Source of the DNA: an uncultured Collinsella sp.
GTDB lineage: Bacteria > Actinomycetota > Coriobacteriia > Coriobacteriales > Coriobacteriaceae
Direction of reading: 5' to 3'
Assembly: GCA_900545445.1 (NCBI GenBank)
Contig: UQZH01000028.1
Coordinates: 1 to 26,153, forward strand
Length of the DNA stretch: 26,153 nucleotides
Shown: in pieces, positions 14,790 to 22,680 of the stretch
How positions within the stretch are numbered: position 1 is the first letter of the stretch
Layout: the number at the start of each line of letters is the position of its first letter
Translations under genes and position numbers: made by a program
The notes under the pieces: model-generated
The model's database searches: none
The model's input: only the letters and a program-made list of their open reading frames with translations
Told to the model about the DNA's origin: nothing

Positions 14790-15452
14790 ATGAGCGATAA
14801 TGCAGCGAACACTTCTGTGGCCGACGCCGTCCCCGCGCCCGACAGCGCGGCAAAGCGCCTGACGGGCGACGAGCGCCGTCGCGAGATTCTCGCCGCCGTG
14901 CGCACCGTGAGCTCCGAGCTGGGCGTGTCGCATCTATCCGTCTCGGCCGTGACCAAGCGAGCCGGCTGCACGCGCTCGCTGTTCTACCACTACTTCGCCG
15001 ACATGGACGCCGCCGTCACCGCCGTAATGGACGAGGCAATCGACGGCTTTATCTCCGAGCTCGAGCAGTGGAATGCCAGCCGCACCGTTGGCGATATCGA
15101 GGGCGCGCTCGACACCGTCGCCCCGCTCTTTAAGCGTCTGGTCGTCAGCGGCCACGAGCTGCCGAGTACGCTCACCTCAAGCAGTGGCGCGCTCTACGGC
15201 GGCTTTTTGCACAACGTGGTCCAGCGCGTGGCGCAATACATCTGCGACACCACCGTGGTGGACTTTGTCGCCCATCATGAGCTACGCATCGACCATGTCT
15301 ACGAGACGTTCTACACCCTCATCATGGGGTTGTTGATGTATATCCGCACGCACCCCGATGTGCCCGACGAGACGGTCAAGGAAATCATCGCCTCGACACT
15401 CCACATCGAGGGCTATACCGCCAAGTATCCGGAGCGCAAGCCCCAGAACTGA
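14790..15452 (+). CDS. TetR/AcrR-family transcriptional regulator
   Basis: 220 residues from the ATG at 14790 (MSDNAANTSV), with AAAGGCGG upstream; an ATG 18 bases earlier has no ribosome binding site. The DNA-binding domain is at about 25-75: RREILAAVRTVSSELGVSHLSVSAVTKRAGCTRSLFYHYFADMDAAV, which has the usual TetR pattern of helix-turn-helix followed by LFYHYF. The rest is a helical ligand-binding and dimer domain (GFISELEQWN..., YETFYTLIMGLLMYIRTHPDVPDETV) I cannot match to a ligand. It is divergent from the oxidoreductase gene and 63 bp ahead of the membrane-protein gene. It probably binds the TTGAC repeats at 14688-14735 and responds to a small molecule handled by these two proteins (inference). 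Confidence 0.9.
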   Translation: MSDNAANTSVADAVPAPDSAAKRLTGDERRREILAAVRTVSSELGVSHLSVSAVTKRAGCTRSLFYHYFADMDAAVTAVMDEAIDGFISELEQWNASRTVGDIEGALDTVAPLFKRLVVSGHELPSTLTSSSGALYGGFLHNVVQRVAQYICDTTVVDFVAHHELRIDHVYETFYTLIMGLLMYIRTHPDVPDETVKEIIASTLHIEGYTAKYPERKPQN

Positions 15453-15515
15453 CGACATTTGGCCAAACTGCCCGCGATCGGAAGAGGGGCCGCGGGCGTG
15501 TGAAAGGAGAGCAGC

Positions 15516-16523
15516 ATGCTGTTCGATGTTTGGGGTAGCGATACCCTTATCCACTGGGCCGGCTGGGCCATGGTCTTTATTGGCCTGATCGTGCTCAACG
15601 AGGTCGGCCGCCGCACCAAGCTGGGCGCGGCAATCATCTTTGGCGTGGCTCCGCTGGCCATGACCATCTACTGCGTCGCCATCGCCGTCGGCGTTTCGCA
15701 GGGTGCCGAGTGGGCGCTCACCAACCCCACCCACGTGTACCAGAACAGCTGGTTCCACTACGCCAAGGTATACGCGGCGCTGGCCGGTTGCTGGGGCTTC
15801 ATTGCCATTAAGTACCAGTGGGGGAAGATCGGCAAGGCGCATTGGTTCCGCGCATGGCCGTTTGTGATCGTCGCCATCAACATCATGATCGCCGTCGTGT
15901 CCGACTTCGAGAGCGCCTATCACTTCTTTGTCCTGGGCCAATCCACTTGGGTCACCTCCGAAGGTGCTACGCAGCTGGCCGGCTGGAACAACGTGTTCAA
16001 CGGCATCGCCGGTATCATCAACATCTTCTGCATGACCGGTTGGTGGAGCGTCTACGCCTCCGAGGATCAGACCGACATGCTGTGGCCCGACATGACCTGG
16101 GTCTACATCATCGCCTACGATATCTGGAACTTCTGCTACACCTACAACTGCCTGCCCACCCACTCCTGGTTCTGCGGCTTTGCGCTGCTGCTGGCGCCCA
16201 CCGTCGCCGCCTTTATCTGGAACAAGGGCGGCTGGATCCAGAACCGCGCCTTTACGCTGGCCATTTGGTGCATGTTTGCCCAGGTGTTCCCGTACTTCCA
16301 GGAGGAGTCCATCTTTGTGACCCACTCCACGCTCGACCCCGGCGCCGCTACCGCGGTCTCGGTCGCCGCGCTGATCGCCAACGTCGCCGCGATCATCTAC
16401 ATCGCCTACCGTGCCAAGAAGCTCGGCCGCAATCCCTACAAGCAGGATGTCTTTGAGGGCACCAGTGATTGGGAGAAGGCTACCGCTCGTCGCGCCAAGG
16501 TTGATTACGCGCACGCTGAGTAA
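15516..16523 (+). CDS. Polytopic membrane protein, probably DUF5692 family
   Basis: 335 residues, with AAAGGAG before the ATG. About nine hydrophobic segments are visible: GWAMVFIGLIVLNEVG, AAIIFGVAPLAMTIYCVAIAVG, VYAALAGCWGFIAIKY, FVIVAINIMIAVVS, NGIAGIINIFCMTGWW, TWVYIIAYDIWNFCYTYNCL, WFCGFALLLAPTVAAFIW, LAIWCMFAQVFPYF and VAALIANVAAIIYIAYRAKK. Loops are rich in W, H and aromatic residues (YQNSWFHYAKVY, DMLWPDMTWVY, LPTHSWFCG). The C-terminus is a charged cytoplasmic tail. I recall this sequence type as DUF5692, a family without a proven role; I am not certain of that name. Next to TetR and opposite a flavin/Fe-S oxidoreductase, a role in uptake of a substrate or in membrane redox chemistry is plausible but unproven. 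A strong terminator follows. Confidence 0.75.
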   Translation: MLFDVWGSDTLIHWAGWAMVFIGLIVLNEVGRRTKLGAAIIFGVAPLAMTIYCVAIAVGVSQGAEWALTNPTHVYQNSWFHYAKVYAALAGCWGFIAIKYQWGKIGKAHWFRAWPFVIVAINIMIAVVSDFESAYHFFVLGQSTWVTSEGATQLAGWNNVFNGIAGIINIFCMTGWWSVYASEDQTDMLWPDMTWVYIIAYDIWNFCYTYNCLPTHSWFCGFALLLAPTVAAFIWNKGGWIQNRAFTLAIWCMFAQVFPYFQEESIFVTHSTLDPGAATAVSVAALIANVAAIIYIAYRAKKLGRNPYKQDVFEGTSDWEKATARRAKVDYAHAE

Positions 16524-16591
16524 CGCGCTGGTCGCTGTTGGCACTTGGGCATAGGCCCGCCCGCCAGGCTTTTCAATCCAATGTCTCGCAG

Positions 16592-16633
16592 AGCCCCCGG
16601 AAAGCGTTTCGCTCGCTTTCCGGGGGCTTTTTT
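16592..16633 (+). terminator. Rho-independent terminator of the TetR/membrane-protein unit
   Basis: AGCCCCCGGAAAGCG (16592-16606) and CGCTTTCCGGGGGCT (16614-16628) form a perfect 15-bp stem with a seven-base loop, followed by a run of T residues to 16633. It lies 69 bases past the stop at 16523. Confidence 0.95.
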
Positions 16634-16752
16634 CATCCCGCTTGCATTCAAAAACACGCGCATATATAAAATCGGATTTCAAATCCTGCGGCGGCCCTAT
16701 AGGGTCCCGTTTTTGGGTACAGTGTTGTCCCGATATTGAGCTTGGGGGATAT

Positions 16753-18240
16753 ATGAAAGATGAAACGATGGGCCAAGAGGATGCGGCCCAAGATGCAGAA
16801 GCGTGTGCCGAGGCCCTGGAGAGCCTAGACCAGATCGCGCTAGACGAGCTCTCGTTTAGCGATTCGGCCGTCGACGCACAGGACGAGGCGCACGAAGACA
16901 CCGAGGACGAAGTCAGCGGCGCCAAAGACGCTCCTGACGAAGCCGAAGCCGAAGAGGACGATAGCAGGGCCGACGACCAGCCCGAATCCGACACGAGCGA
17001 AGAAACCATCCTGCTCGACAACTTGCCGGCCGAAGATTCGCTGACCCGCGAGCTCCCTGGCTTAGGCTCCGCGCCTGCCGTGGACGAGACCATCGCCATG
17101 GGCGATATCCCCCTGCCGTCCGTTCCCTCAGCGCACGAAGCCGAGGTTCGTCATCGCAAGATGTCGCCCAAGCGCCGCAACCTGATGGTTGCCGGTGTCG
17201 TGGCCGTCGCGCTCGTCGCCGGCGGCGCAGGCTATGCTGCCTGGAACGGATATCAGCAAGAGCAGGCCGCCGTTGCCGCCGCCAATGCGCACACGATGAT
17301 GTCGGTGCAGATTGGCGTGCATGCCGCGGGCCTCGACTGCTCAGCTGGCTCCAAGATCCCCGTGCAGGTGAGCGGGCAGGACTCTGACGGCTCCTCTGTG
17401 AGCGAGACGCTCTACGTTGACGAGCATGGTCGCGGCATCAAGCTGCTGCCCGGTGACTATACGCTCTCCGTCGCTGGGTCCCCCATCGCAGCCGACGGTA
17501 CCATTTACACCGTGCCGACCACCAAGGCGCAGGTCACGATTAAGAGCGATGGGCAGGATTTGAGTGCCCAGGCCACCTTTAAGCTCAAGGTGCCTTCGGC
17601 CGACACGGTGACTGACGACCAGATCGATGCCGCCGCCAAGTATGCCGAGGAAGGCGGGGTGAACTCCGCCGCTGTCGCAAAGGTGCTCCAGCAGGCGGCA
17701 ACCGCGCGCCGTGACGCCGCCGTCAACGCCGTGAGCTCCCGCGAGGCACAGGCGGCCCGCGACGCCGATGCTCGACATAAGGCAACGGACCTGTATCAGC
17801 TCGATATTCCCGTTGAGTGGTACGGCAAAGTCGCGACTTGGCAAAACGGCAGCACGCTGTGCATCTATCTTGCCGGCGACACGAACACGCCGCTTGTGAC
17901 GCTTGTCACGGTGCGCGACGGCGAGAGCTTTACGCCCGATGAGGGCGATGCGGTTTTGGGTGCGGCAAACCTCGGCAACGGCTACACCGTCTACGCCAGC
18001 GGCCCCGTCTATCCGTACGTGGTGCCCCAGACCATCAACGGGCGCACGCAGAACCCCGTGTCGACCTACCCCATGGACACGGCCATTGAGCTTGTCGAGC
18101 TCACGACCGGCAACCGCTACACATACAGCCAGATCAAAAACGACCTGGTCGGCAAAGACGGCAAGGCTGACGCCGCGACCAAACTCGAGACCGACTACCT
18201 CGCCCAGATTCTCCTGCCGAGCATCAAGGCCCAGGACTAG
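16753..18240 (+). CDS. Single-pass membrane protein with acidic cytoplasmic N-terminus, unknown function
   Basis: 495 residues from the ATG at 16753 (MKDETMGQEDAAQD), which follows GGGGGA; a longer frame begins at 16642 but has no ribosome binding site. Residues 1-135 are very acidic (D/E-rich, low complexity). A basic stretch (RHRKMSPKRRN) then leads to one hydrophobic helix, LMVAGVVAVALVAGGAGYAAW (about 145-166), so the remainder is outside the cell. The outer part contains a beta-rich segment (SAGSKIPVQVSGQDSDG, LLPGDYTLSVAGSPI), a helical stretch (EEGGVNSAAVAKVLQQAATARRDAAV) and a C-terminal domain with DIPVEWYGKVATWQNG and YTVYASGPVYPYVVPQT. I recognise no family. Its layout resembles coriobacterial membrane-anchored proteins with Ig-like modules, a resemblance only. 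Confidence 0.8.
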   Translation: MKDETMGQEDAAQDAEACAEALESLDQIALDELSFSDSAVDAQDEAHEDTEDEVSGAKDAPDEAEAEEDDSRADDQPESDTSEETILLDNLPAEDSLTRELPGLGSAPAVDETIAMGDIPLPSVPSAHEAEVRHRKMSPKRRNLMVAGVVAVALVAGGAGYAAWNGYQQEQAAVAAANAHTMMSVQIGVHAAGLDCSAGSKIPVQVSGQDSDGSSVSETLYVDEHGRGIKLLPGDYTLSVAGSPIAADGTIYTVPTTKAQVTIKSDGQDLSAQATFKLKVPSADTVTDDQIDAAAKYAEEGGVNSAAVAKVLQQAATARRDAAVNAVSSREAQAARDADARHKATDLYQLDIPVEWYGKVATWQNGSTLCIYLAGDTNTPLVTLVTVRDGESFTPDEGDAVLGAANLGNGYTVYASGPVYPYVVPQTINGRTQNPVSTYPMDTAIELVELTTGNRYTYSQIKNDLVGKDGKADAATKLETDYLAQILLPSIKAQD

Positions 18241-18281
18241 CCAGCCCGAAGACAGCCGCCCGACATCCACATCCCTAACGC

Positions 18282-18351
18282 AGTTGCGGTGGAATAGGGA
18301 CGGTTTTTGCTGATCAAACTGCAAAACAGTCCCTATTTCACCGCAACTTAT
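18282..18351 (+). repeat. Dispersed palindrome family A, copy 3
   Basis: AGTTGCGGTGGAATAG (18282-18297) and CTATTTCACCGCAACTTAT (ending 18351). The inner part is a longer stem (GGGACGGTTTTTGC against GCAAAACAGTCCC) than in copies 1 and 2. It lies between two convergent genes, at the 3' ends of both. Confidence 0.9.
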
Positions 18352-18372
18352 TGGTGGCCTTTTGGGTGGCAC

Positions 18373-18567
18373 TCAGCGCCACGGGTCGGCTTCGAACATC
18401 GGCTCGCGCTCGGGGCGGCGATCGCTGTAGGGATCGTAGCCGTCGTCGTCCTCGTTCTCGGCGCGGATGTAGGGGTCGCGCGGCTTGGGCGCCGGTTTAG
18501 GCGCAGGCTTGGGTGCGGCGGGCACTGCCTCAGCCGCCGGTGCGTTCGTCTTGTTCTCGTCTTTCAT
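18373..18567 (-). CDS. Small proline-rich acidic protein, unknown
   Basis: 64 residues from the ATG at 18567 (MKDENKTNAPAAEAV), eight bases after AAGGAG; an earlier ATG is too close to that site. The sequence is low complexity: PAAPKPAPKPAPKPRDPY, then a charged tail EDDDGYDPYSDRRPEREP ending DPWR. No signal peptide or membrane segment is seen, so it is probably a disordered cytoplasmic protein. The good ribosome binding site and clean stop support a real gene. Palindrome A copy 3 lies just downstream, and the clpB terminator just upstream. I do not recognise a family. Confidence 0.65.
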   Translation of the reverse strand: MKDENKTNAPAAEAVPAAPKPAPKPAPKPRDPYIRAENEDDDGYDPYSDRRPEREPMFEADPWR

Positions 18568-18616
18568 CTGCATAGCTCCTTGCATCGCATCCGTTCAACA
18601 TCATCGATTGTCGCAC

Positions 18617-18651
18617 GAAAAAGGGCGGCGGACCCAATTGGATCCGCCGCC
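18617..18651 (-). terminator. Rho-independent terminator of clpB
   Basis: On the minus strand GGGCGGCGGATCC/GGTCCGCCGCCC forms a long stem (18651-18622), followed by TTTTT (18621-18617). It lies about 50 bases past the clpB stop codon. Confidence 0.9.
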
Positions 18652-18699
18652 CTTGGCGTTTAGAGACGACTGGCAGGTTTTAAGGCATCTCCCAAAAAT

Positions 18700-21327
18700 C
18701 TACTCGGCGTCGGGGACCTCGTAGGTGGCCGCCGGCGTATTGTCGCACACGACGGTAAAGCCGCCGTCCTTGTCGACATCGACCGTCACCTGATCGCCCT
18801 CGCGCACCGTGCCGTCGATGATAGCGGCGGCGATGGCATCCACGACCTCGCGCTGAACCAGACGCTTGAGCGGACGGGCGCCAAACACGGGGTCCAGGCC
18901 GCCCACGGCGAGCATCTGCTTGGCCGCCGGGGTGATGGCAAGCGTCATGCGCTCCTTGGCCAGACGCGCGCGGACGTCGGCAAGCTGGATGTCGACAATC
19001 TTCTCAATCTGCGCCATGCCGAGCGGATGGAACACCACGATATCGTCGATACGGTTGAGGAACTCGGGGCGGAAGGTCTGAGCCATGGCCGCGTTGACCT
19101 GATGGCGCATCTCCTCCTCGTCCTTGCCGGAAAGCTCGGCGATAGCCTTGGAGCCCACGTTAGACGTCATGATGATGATCGTGTTCTTGAAGGACACTTG
19201 GCGACCCTGACCGTCGGTCAGGCGGCCGTCGTCGAGCACCTGCAGCAGCACGTTGAAGACATCCGGATGGGCCTTCTCCATCTCGTCGAGCAAGATCACG
19301 GAGTAGGGGCGACGGCGTACGGCCTCGGTAAGCTGGCCGCCCTCGTCGTAGCCCACGTATCCCGGGGGCGCACCGATCAGACGCTGGACGCTGAACTTCT
19401 CCATGTACTCGGACATGTCGATACGCACGAGCGCGCGCTCGTCGTCGAACAGGCACTCGGCCAGCGCCTTGGCGAGCTCGGTCTTACCTACGCCAGTGGG
19501 GCCCAGGAAGAAGAAGCTGCCAATGGGCTTGTCCGGATCGGAGAGGCCCGCACGGCTGCGGCGCACAGCTGCGGCAACGGCGGAGACGGCCTCGTCCTGG
19601 CCGATGACGCGCTTATGCAGCTCGCCCTCCAGGCCCTTCAGCTTGTCGAGCTCGCCCTGCATCATCTTGGACACGGGCACGCCGGTCCAAGCGCTCACGA
19701 CCTCGGCGATCTCATCGGAGGTCACCTGTTCGTTGAGGCCCTCGCCGTCCTGCTGCTTTTGTGCCTCGAGCGCAGCCTCGGAATCCTGAATCTGCTGCTG
19801 CAGGCCAGGAATCACGGAGTAGCGCAGCTCGGACGCACGGCCCAGGTCGCCGTTGCGCGTCGCGCGCTCCTCTTCGCTCTTGGCCTCGTCGAGCTGACCC
19901 TTGAGCTCCTGCACGTGGTCGATGGCGTTCTTCTGGTTGAGCCAGCCGGCCTTTTGCACGTTGAGCTTTTCTTGGACCTCGGCAATCTCTTGGCGTAGGG
20001 CCTCCAGACGCTCCTTGGAGGCATCGTCGGTCTCCTTCATGAGCGCCTGCTCCTCGATCTGCAGCTGGGTGAGCTGACGCGTGGTTGCGTCGATCTCGAC
20101 CGGCATGCTGTCGAGCTCCATGCGCAGGCGGCTTGCGGCTTCATCGACCAGGTCGATGGCCTTGTCGGGCAGGAAGCGGTCGGCAATGTAGCGATCGGAG
20201 AGGTCGGCGGCGGCCACGAGCGCGCTATCGGTAATGTGCACGCCGTGGAAGATCTCGTACTTCTCCTTGAGGCCACGCAGAATCGAGATGGTGTCCTCGA
20301 CGGTAGGCTCGCTCACCATAACGGTCTGGAAACGACGGGCAAGCGCCGCGTCCTTCTCGATGTACTTGCGATATTCATCGAGCGTGGTCGCGCCGATCGC
20401 ATGCAGGTCGCCACGGGCGAGCGCCGGCTTGAGGATGTTACCGGCGTCCATGGAGCCCTCAGTGGCACCCGCGCCCACGATGGTGTGGAGCTCATCGATG
20501 AACAGGATGACCTTGCCCTCGGACTTCTGTACCTCCTTGAGCACGGCCTTCAAGCGGTCCTCGAACTCGCCGCGGTACTTGGCACCGGCGACCAGCGCGC
20601 TCATGTCAAGCTCGATGAGGTCGCGGTCACGCAGGGTGCTCGGAACGTCGCCGGCCACGATACGCTGGGCGATACCCTCGACGATGGCCGTCTTGCCGAC
20701 GCCCGGCTCGCCGATGAGCACGGGGTTGTTCTTGGTGCGACGGGACAGGACCTGGATGGTACGACGGATCTCGTCGGTACGGCCGATGACCGGGTCGAGC
20801 TTGCCGGCACGGGCGAGGTCGCAGATATTGCGGCCGTACTGCTCCAGCGCCTCAAACTGAGTCTTGTCCTCGGCAGACGTCACGCGGTCATCGCCACGCA
20901 GCTCCTCGTAGACTTGCTCGATGCGCTCCTTGGTCACGCCGGCGTCGCGCAGAACGCGGCCGGCCTCACCCTTGTCCTCGGCAAGTGCCATCAGCAGATG
21001 CTCGGTCACCACAAAGCTGTCGCCCATCTTGGTGGCCTTCTTCTCGGCCTTCTCGATGACGCGGACGAGCTCATTGGAAAGACCCATCTGCTGGCCCTCG
21101 CCCGAAACCTTAGGCGCATGGTCGATGGCATCCTGCGTGGAGCGTGCGAGCTGAGCCGGGTCGGCACCGATGCGCTCGATGATCACGGAGATATTGCGCT
21201 CGCCGGCACCGAGCAGGGCAGACAGCAGGTGAATCGGCTCCACCGCGCCGGCCTGCGCGTCGGCAGCCGTGCTCATGGCGGTCTGCAGCGCCTCGCGCGA
21301 CGTCATTGCTAGCTTATCGATTCTCAT
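18700..21327 (-). CDS. clpB: ATP-dependent disaggregase ClpB
   Basis: 875 residues, near the usual length. ClpB is a hexameric AAA+ chaperone that, with DnaK, pulls apart protein aggregates after heat or other stress. The N-domain is at about 1-150 (REALQTAMSTAADAQAGAVEPIHLLSALLG). The first AAA+ domain has Walker A GEPGVGKT (about 205) and FIDELHTIVGAG. The coiled-coil middle domain is at about 410-530 (EEQALMKETDDASKERLEALRQE). The second AAA+ domain has Walker A GPTGVGKT (about 608), RIDMSEYMEKFSVQRLIGAPPGYVGY and LLDEMEKAHPDVFN. The ClpP-binding IGF loop of ClpA/ClpX types is not evident. AGAGGTG precedes the ATG. No HspR (HAIR) operator is evident upstream. A terminator follows the gene. 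Confidence 0.98.
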   Translation of the reverse strand: MRIDKLAMTSREALQTAMSTAADAQAGAVEPIHLLSALLGAGERNISVIIERIGADPAQLARSTQDAIDHAPKVSGEGQQMGLSNELVRVIEKAEKKATKMGDSFVVTEHLLMALAEDKGEAGRVLRDAGVTKERIEQVYEELRGDDRVTSAEDKTQFEALEQYGRNICDLARAGKLDPVIGRTDEIRRTIQVLSRRTKNNPVLIGEPGVGKTAIVEGIAQRIVAGDVPSTLRDRDLIELDMSALVAGAKYRGEFEDRLKAVLKEVQKSEGKVILFIDELHTIVGAGATEGSMDAGNILKPALARGDLHAIGATTLDEYRKYIEKDAALARRFQTVMVSEPTVEDTISILRGLKEKYEIFHGVHITDSALVAAADLSDRYIADRFLPDKAIDLVDEAASRLRMELDSMPVEIDATTRQLTQLQIEEQALMKETDDASKERLEALRQEIAEVQEKLNVQKAGWLNQKNAIDHVQELKGQLDEAKSEEERATRNGDLGRASELRYSVIPGLQQQIQDSEAALEAQKQQDGEGLNEQVTSDEIAEVVSAWTGVPVSKMMQGELDKLKGLEGELHKRVIGQDEAVSAVAAAVRRSRAGLSDPDKPIGSFFFLGPTGVGKTELAKALAECLFDDERALVRIDMSEYMEKFSVQRLIGAPPGYVGYDEGGQLTEAVRRRPYSVILLDEMEKAHPDVFNVLLQVLDDGRLTDGQGRQVSFKNTIIIMTSNVGSKAIAELSGKDEEEMRHQVNAAMAQTFRPEFLNRIDDIVVFHPLGMAQIEKIVDIQLADVRARLAKERMTLAITPAAKQMLAVGGLDPVFGARPLKRLVQREVVDAIAAAIIDGTVREGDQVTVDVDKDGGFTVVCDNTPAATYEVPDAE

Positions 21328-21348
21328 GGAATCACCTCTCTTGGGGTG

Positions 21349-21441
21349 GCCGCCCTACGGGGCGGCTTCACGTTGTTCGAGATGTATTGTTGCCAGCTTT
21401 GCGCGATCTTATACACAAATCTAAGTCTCTATATATAAGAT
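21349..21441 (-). promoter_or_regulatory. clpB leader hairpin and upstream inverted repeat
   Basis: GCCGCCC/GGGCGGC (21349-21366) forms a stem in the clpB leader about 20 bases before the ribosome binding site. Further upstream, ATCTTATA (21406-21413) and TATAAGAT (21434-21441) are an exact 8-bp inverted repeat enclosing AT-rich DNA that holds -10-like boxes (TATAAG, TATATA). It may be the clpB promoter and operator. It matches neither the CIRCE nor the HAIR consensus as far as I can see. Confidence 0.5.
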
Positions 21442-21504
21442 TTTCTGAGTGATTGAAAGATAGGGAGCAGGTGCGCTCACCCGCTACGGCCTCGTCCCCT
21501 TACT

Positions 21505-21722
21505 ATCTCAATCTGTAACATCTAGCGACTGTTTATGGCTCCAGATGTTACAGATCGAGATGAAATGACCAGCGGCACCCGTTTATCTAAATCTGCAACA
21601 TCTAGTCAGCAAATAGAGCTCTATCTGTTACAAATCGAGACGAACAGAAAACACCCGGATCAAAAATCTAAATCTGTAACACCAGGCCCACTTTTAGCGG
21701 CCAAGATGTTACAGATCGAGAC
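21505..21722. repeat. Three tandem palindromic units, 80/81-bp period, upstream of clpB
   Basis: Left arms ATCTMAATCTGYAACA (M = A or C, Y = C or T) begin at 21505, 21585 and 21666. Right arms ending ATCGAGA lie at 21543-21561, about 21624-21641 and 21704-21722. In unit 1 the arms pair over 19 bp with one mismatch. Unit 2 is the most decayed. Between the arms the sequence varies. No gene is present. The array fills most of the 447-bp gap between clpB and the next gene. Confidence 0.85.
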
Positions 21723-21731
21723 AGACCGAAA

Positions 21732-21766
21732 ACCACCACAAAGAGGACAGGCACCTTTGTGGTGGT
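21732..21766 (+). repeat. Dispersed palindrome family B, copy 1
   Basis: ACCACCACAAAG (21732-21743) and CTTTGTGGTGGT (21755-21766) pair perfectly around the conserved loop GGACAGGC. An outer AGACCG/CGGTCT pair extends the stem. It lies just beyond the stop of the gene ending at 21775. Confidence 0.9.
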
Positions 21767-21774
21767 CGCGGTCT

Positions 21775-22446
21775 CTACTCCTTCGCCGAACCCGTACTTC
21801 CCGATTCGACGGTCCAGGGCATCTCATCCTCGAACAGCCACGTACGGGCAGACCCACTATCGCGTGCAGTCTGCGGGTCAGGCAAGCAGGTCTGTTTATA
21901 GGCATCTTGGATACACTGACCCATAAAATCGTTGAGCTCGGTCTGGTCGCCCTCCATGACATAGGCGACATCGCCGTCCATGATGTAGATGCCCGGACCC
22001 TCATTGCCCTCGTAGCCCGGATCGTACGAGACATCACATAACTTTGCGCCGTTTGCAGTGTCCAGCTCGATGGAAGAGTGGCATCCGCCAACCATGTCGT
22101 TCGCTTTTGCCCGATAGGACGCATATCCGTACCAACGCTTAAATGTTTTGCCCTTGAGTAGCTCGGACGCCCTATCGATCAGGCTTGTATCCGTGGTATA
22201 GCGCATGGCCCCAAGCTGAATACGCGGATAATTGCTAATACCCAGCACAGCCGGCTGCTCATCAAAATCAACGGTAATGGTCTCGGGCTTGTCGTCGCCG
22301 GTCAGAAGTTCGACAGATTGAGTCACAGGCTTGACCACCGGCTCCGTCACCGCAGCAGGTAGAAATGCCATACCGACAGCGCCCGCGCCAACCACAGCGA
22401 TCGCAAGCGCCAAGACAATCAATCCAATACGGGCAGAACGGCTCAC
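21775..22446 (-). CDS. Single-pass exported protein, unknown function
   Basis: 223 residues from the GTG at 22446 (MSRSARIGLIVLALAIAVVG), chosen because GTGGGGTG lies eight bases upstream; a GTG start 13 codons further up lacks a binding site. The N-terminal helix (residues about 6-28) is a signal anchor. The outer part has PRIQLGAMRYTTDTSLIDRASELLKG, a cysteine pair (VGGCHSS and AKLCDVS), an acidic glycine stretch DPGYEGNEGPGIYIMDGD, and two further cysteines (MGQCIQDAYKQTC), so two disulfides are possible. The end is SGSTGSAKE. No family is recognised. Palindromes of family B sit on both sides (21732, 22536). Confidence 0.75.
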   Translation of the reverse strand: MSRSARIGLIVLALAIAVVGAGAVGMAFLPAAVTEPVVKPVTQSVELLTGDDKPETITVDFDEQPAVLGISNYPRIQLGAMRYTTDTSLIDRASELLKGKTFKRWYGYASYRAKANDMVGGCHSSIELDTANGAKLCDVSYDPGYEGNEGPGIYIMDGDVAYVMEGDQTELNDFMGQCIQDAYKQTCLPDPQTARDSGSARTWLFEDEMPWTVESGSTGSAKE

Positions 22447-22535
22447 GGCAAAACACCCCACAATGCAAACCTTCGCCACCTGCACTAATGATATCGCCAG
22501 CTAACACTATTACCAAAAGAAGCCGCGCGCTCCTC

Positions 22536-22570
22536 ACCACCACAAAGGGGACAGGCACCTTTGTGATGGT
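22536..22570 (+). repeat. Dispersed palindrome family B, copy 2
   Basis: ACCACCACAAAGG...CCTTTGTGATGGT with one mismatched pair and the same loop, GGACAGGC. It lies in the 234-bp gap between divergent genes, upstream of both. Confidence 0.9.
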
Positions 22571-22680
22571 TCTCGGTTTCGACGGCCAGCTGTCACACGT
22601 TATGAGATTAAAATTGAATTGTTAGCTGAGATTATTCATTTGTCATCGAGCTTGCCTGCTCTTTGTCTCGAGGAGCGCAT

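Noticed and set aside
15282..17099. Minus-strand ORF of 605 codons over the TetR and membrane-protein genes
   Set aside because: It is antisense to two well supported genes and crosses a strong terminator; it has no recognisable domain.
21505..21722. CRISPR-like spaced repeats
   Set aside because: Units are long imperfect palindromes with an 80-bp period and poorly conserved copies; there are no short identical repeats with unique spacers and no cas genes.
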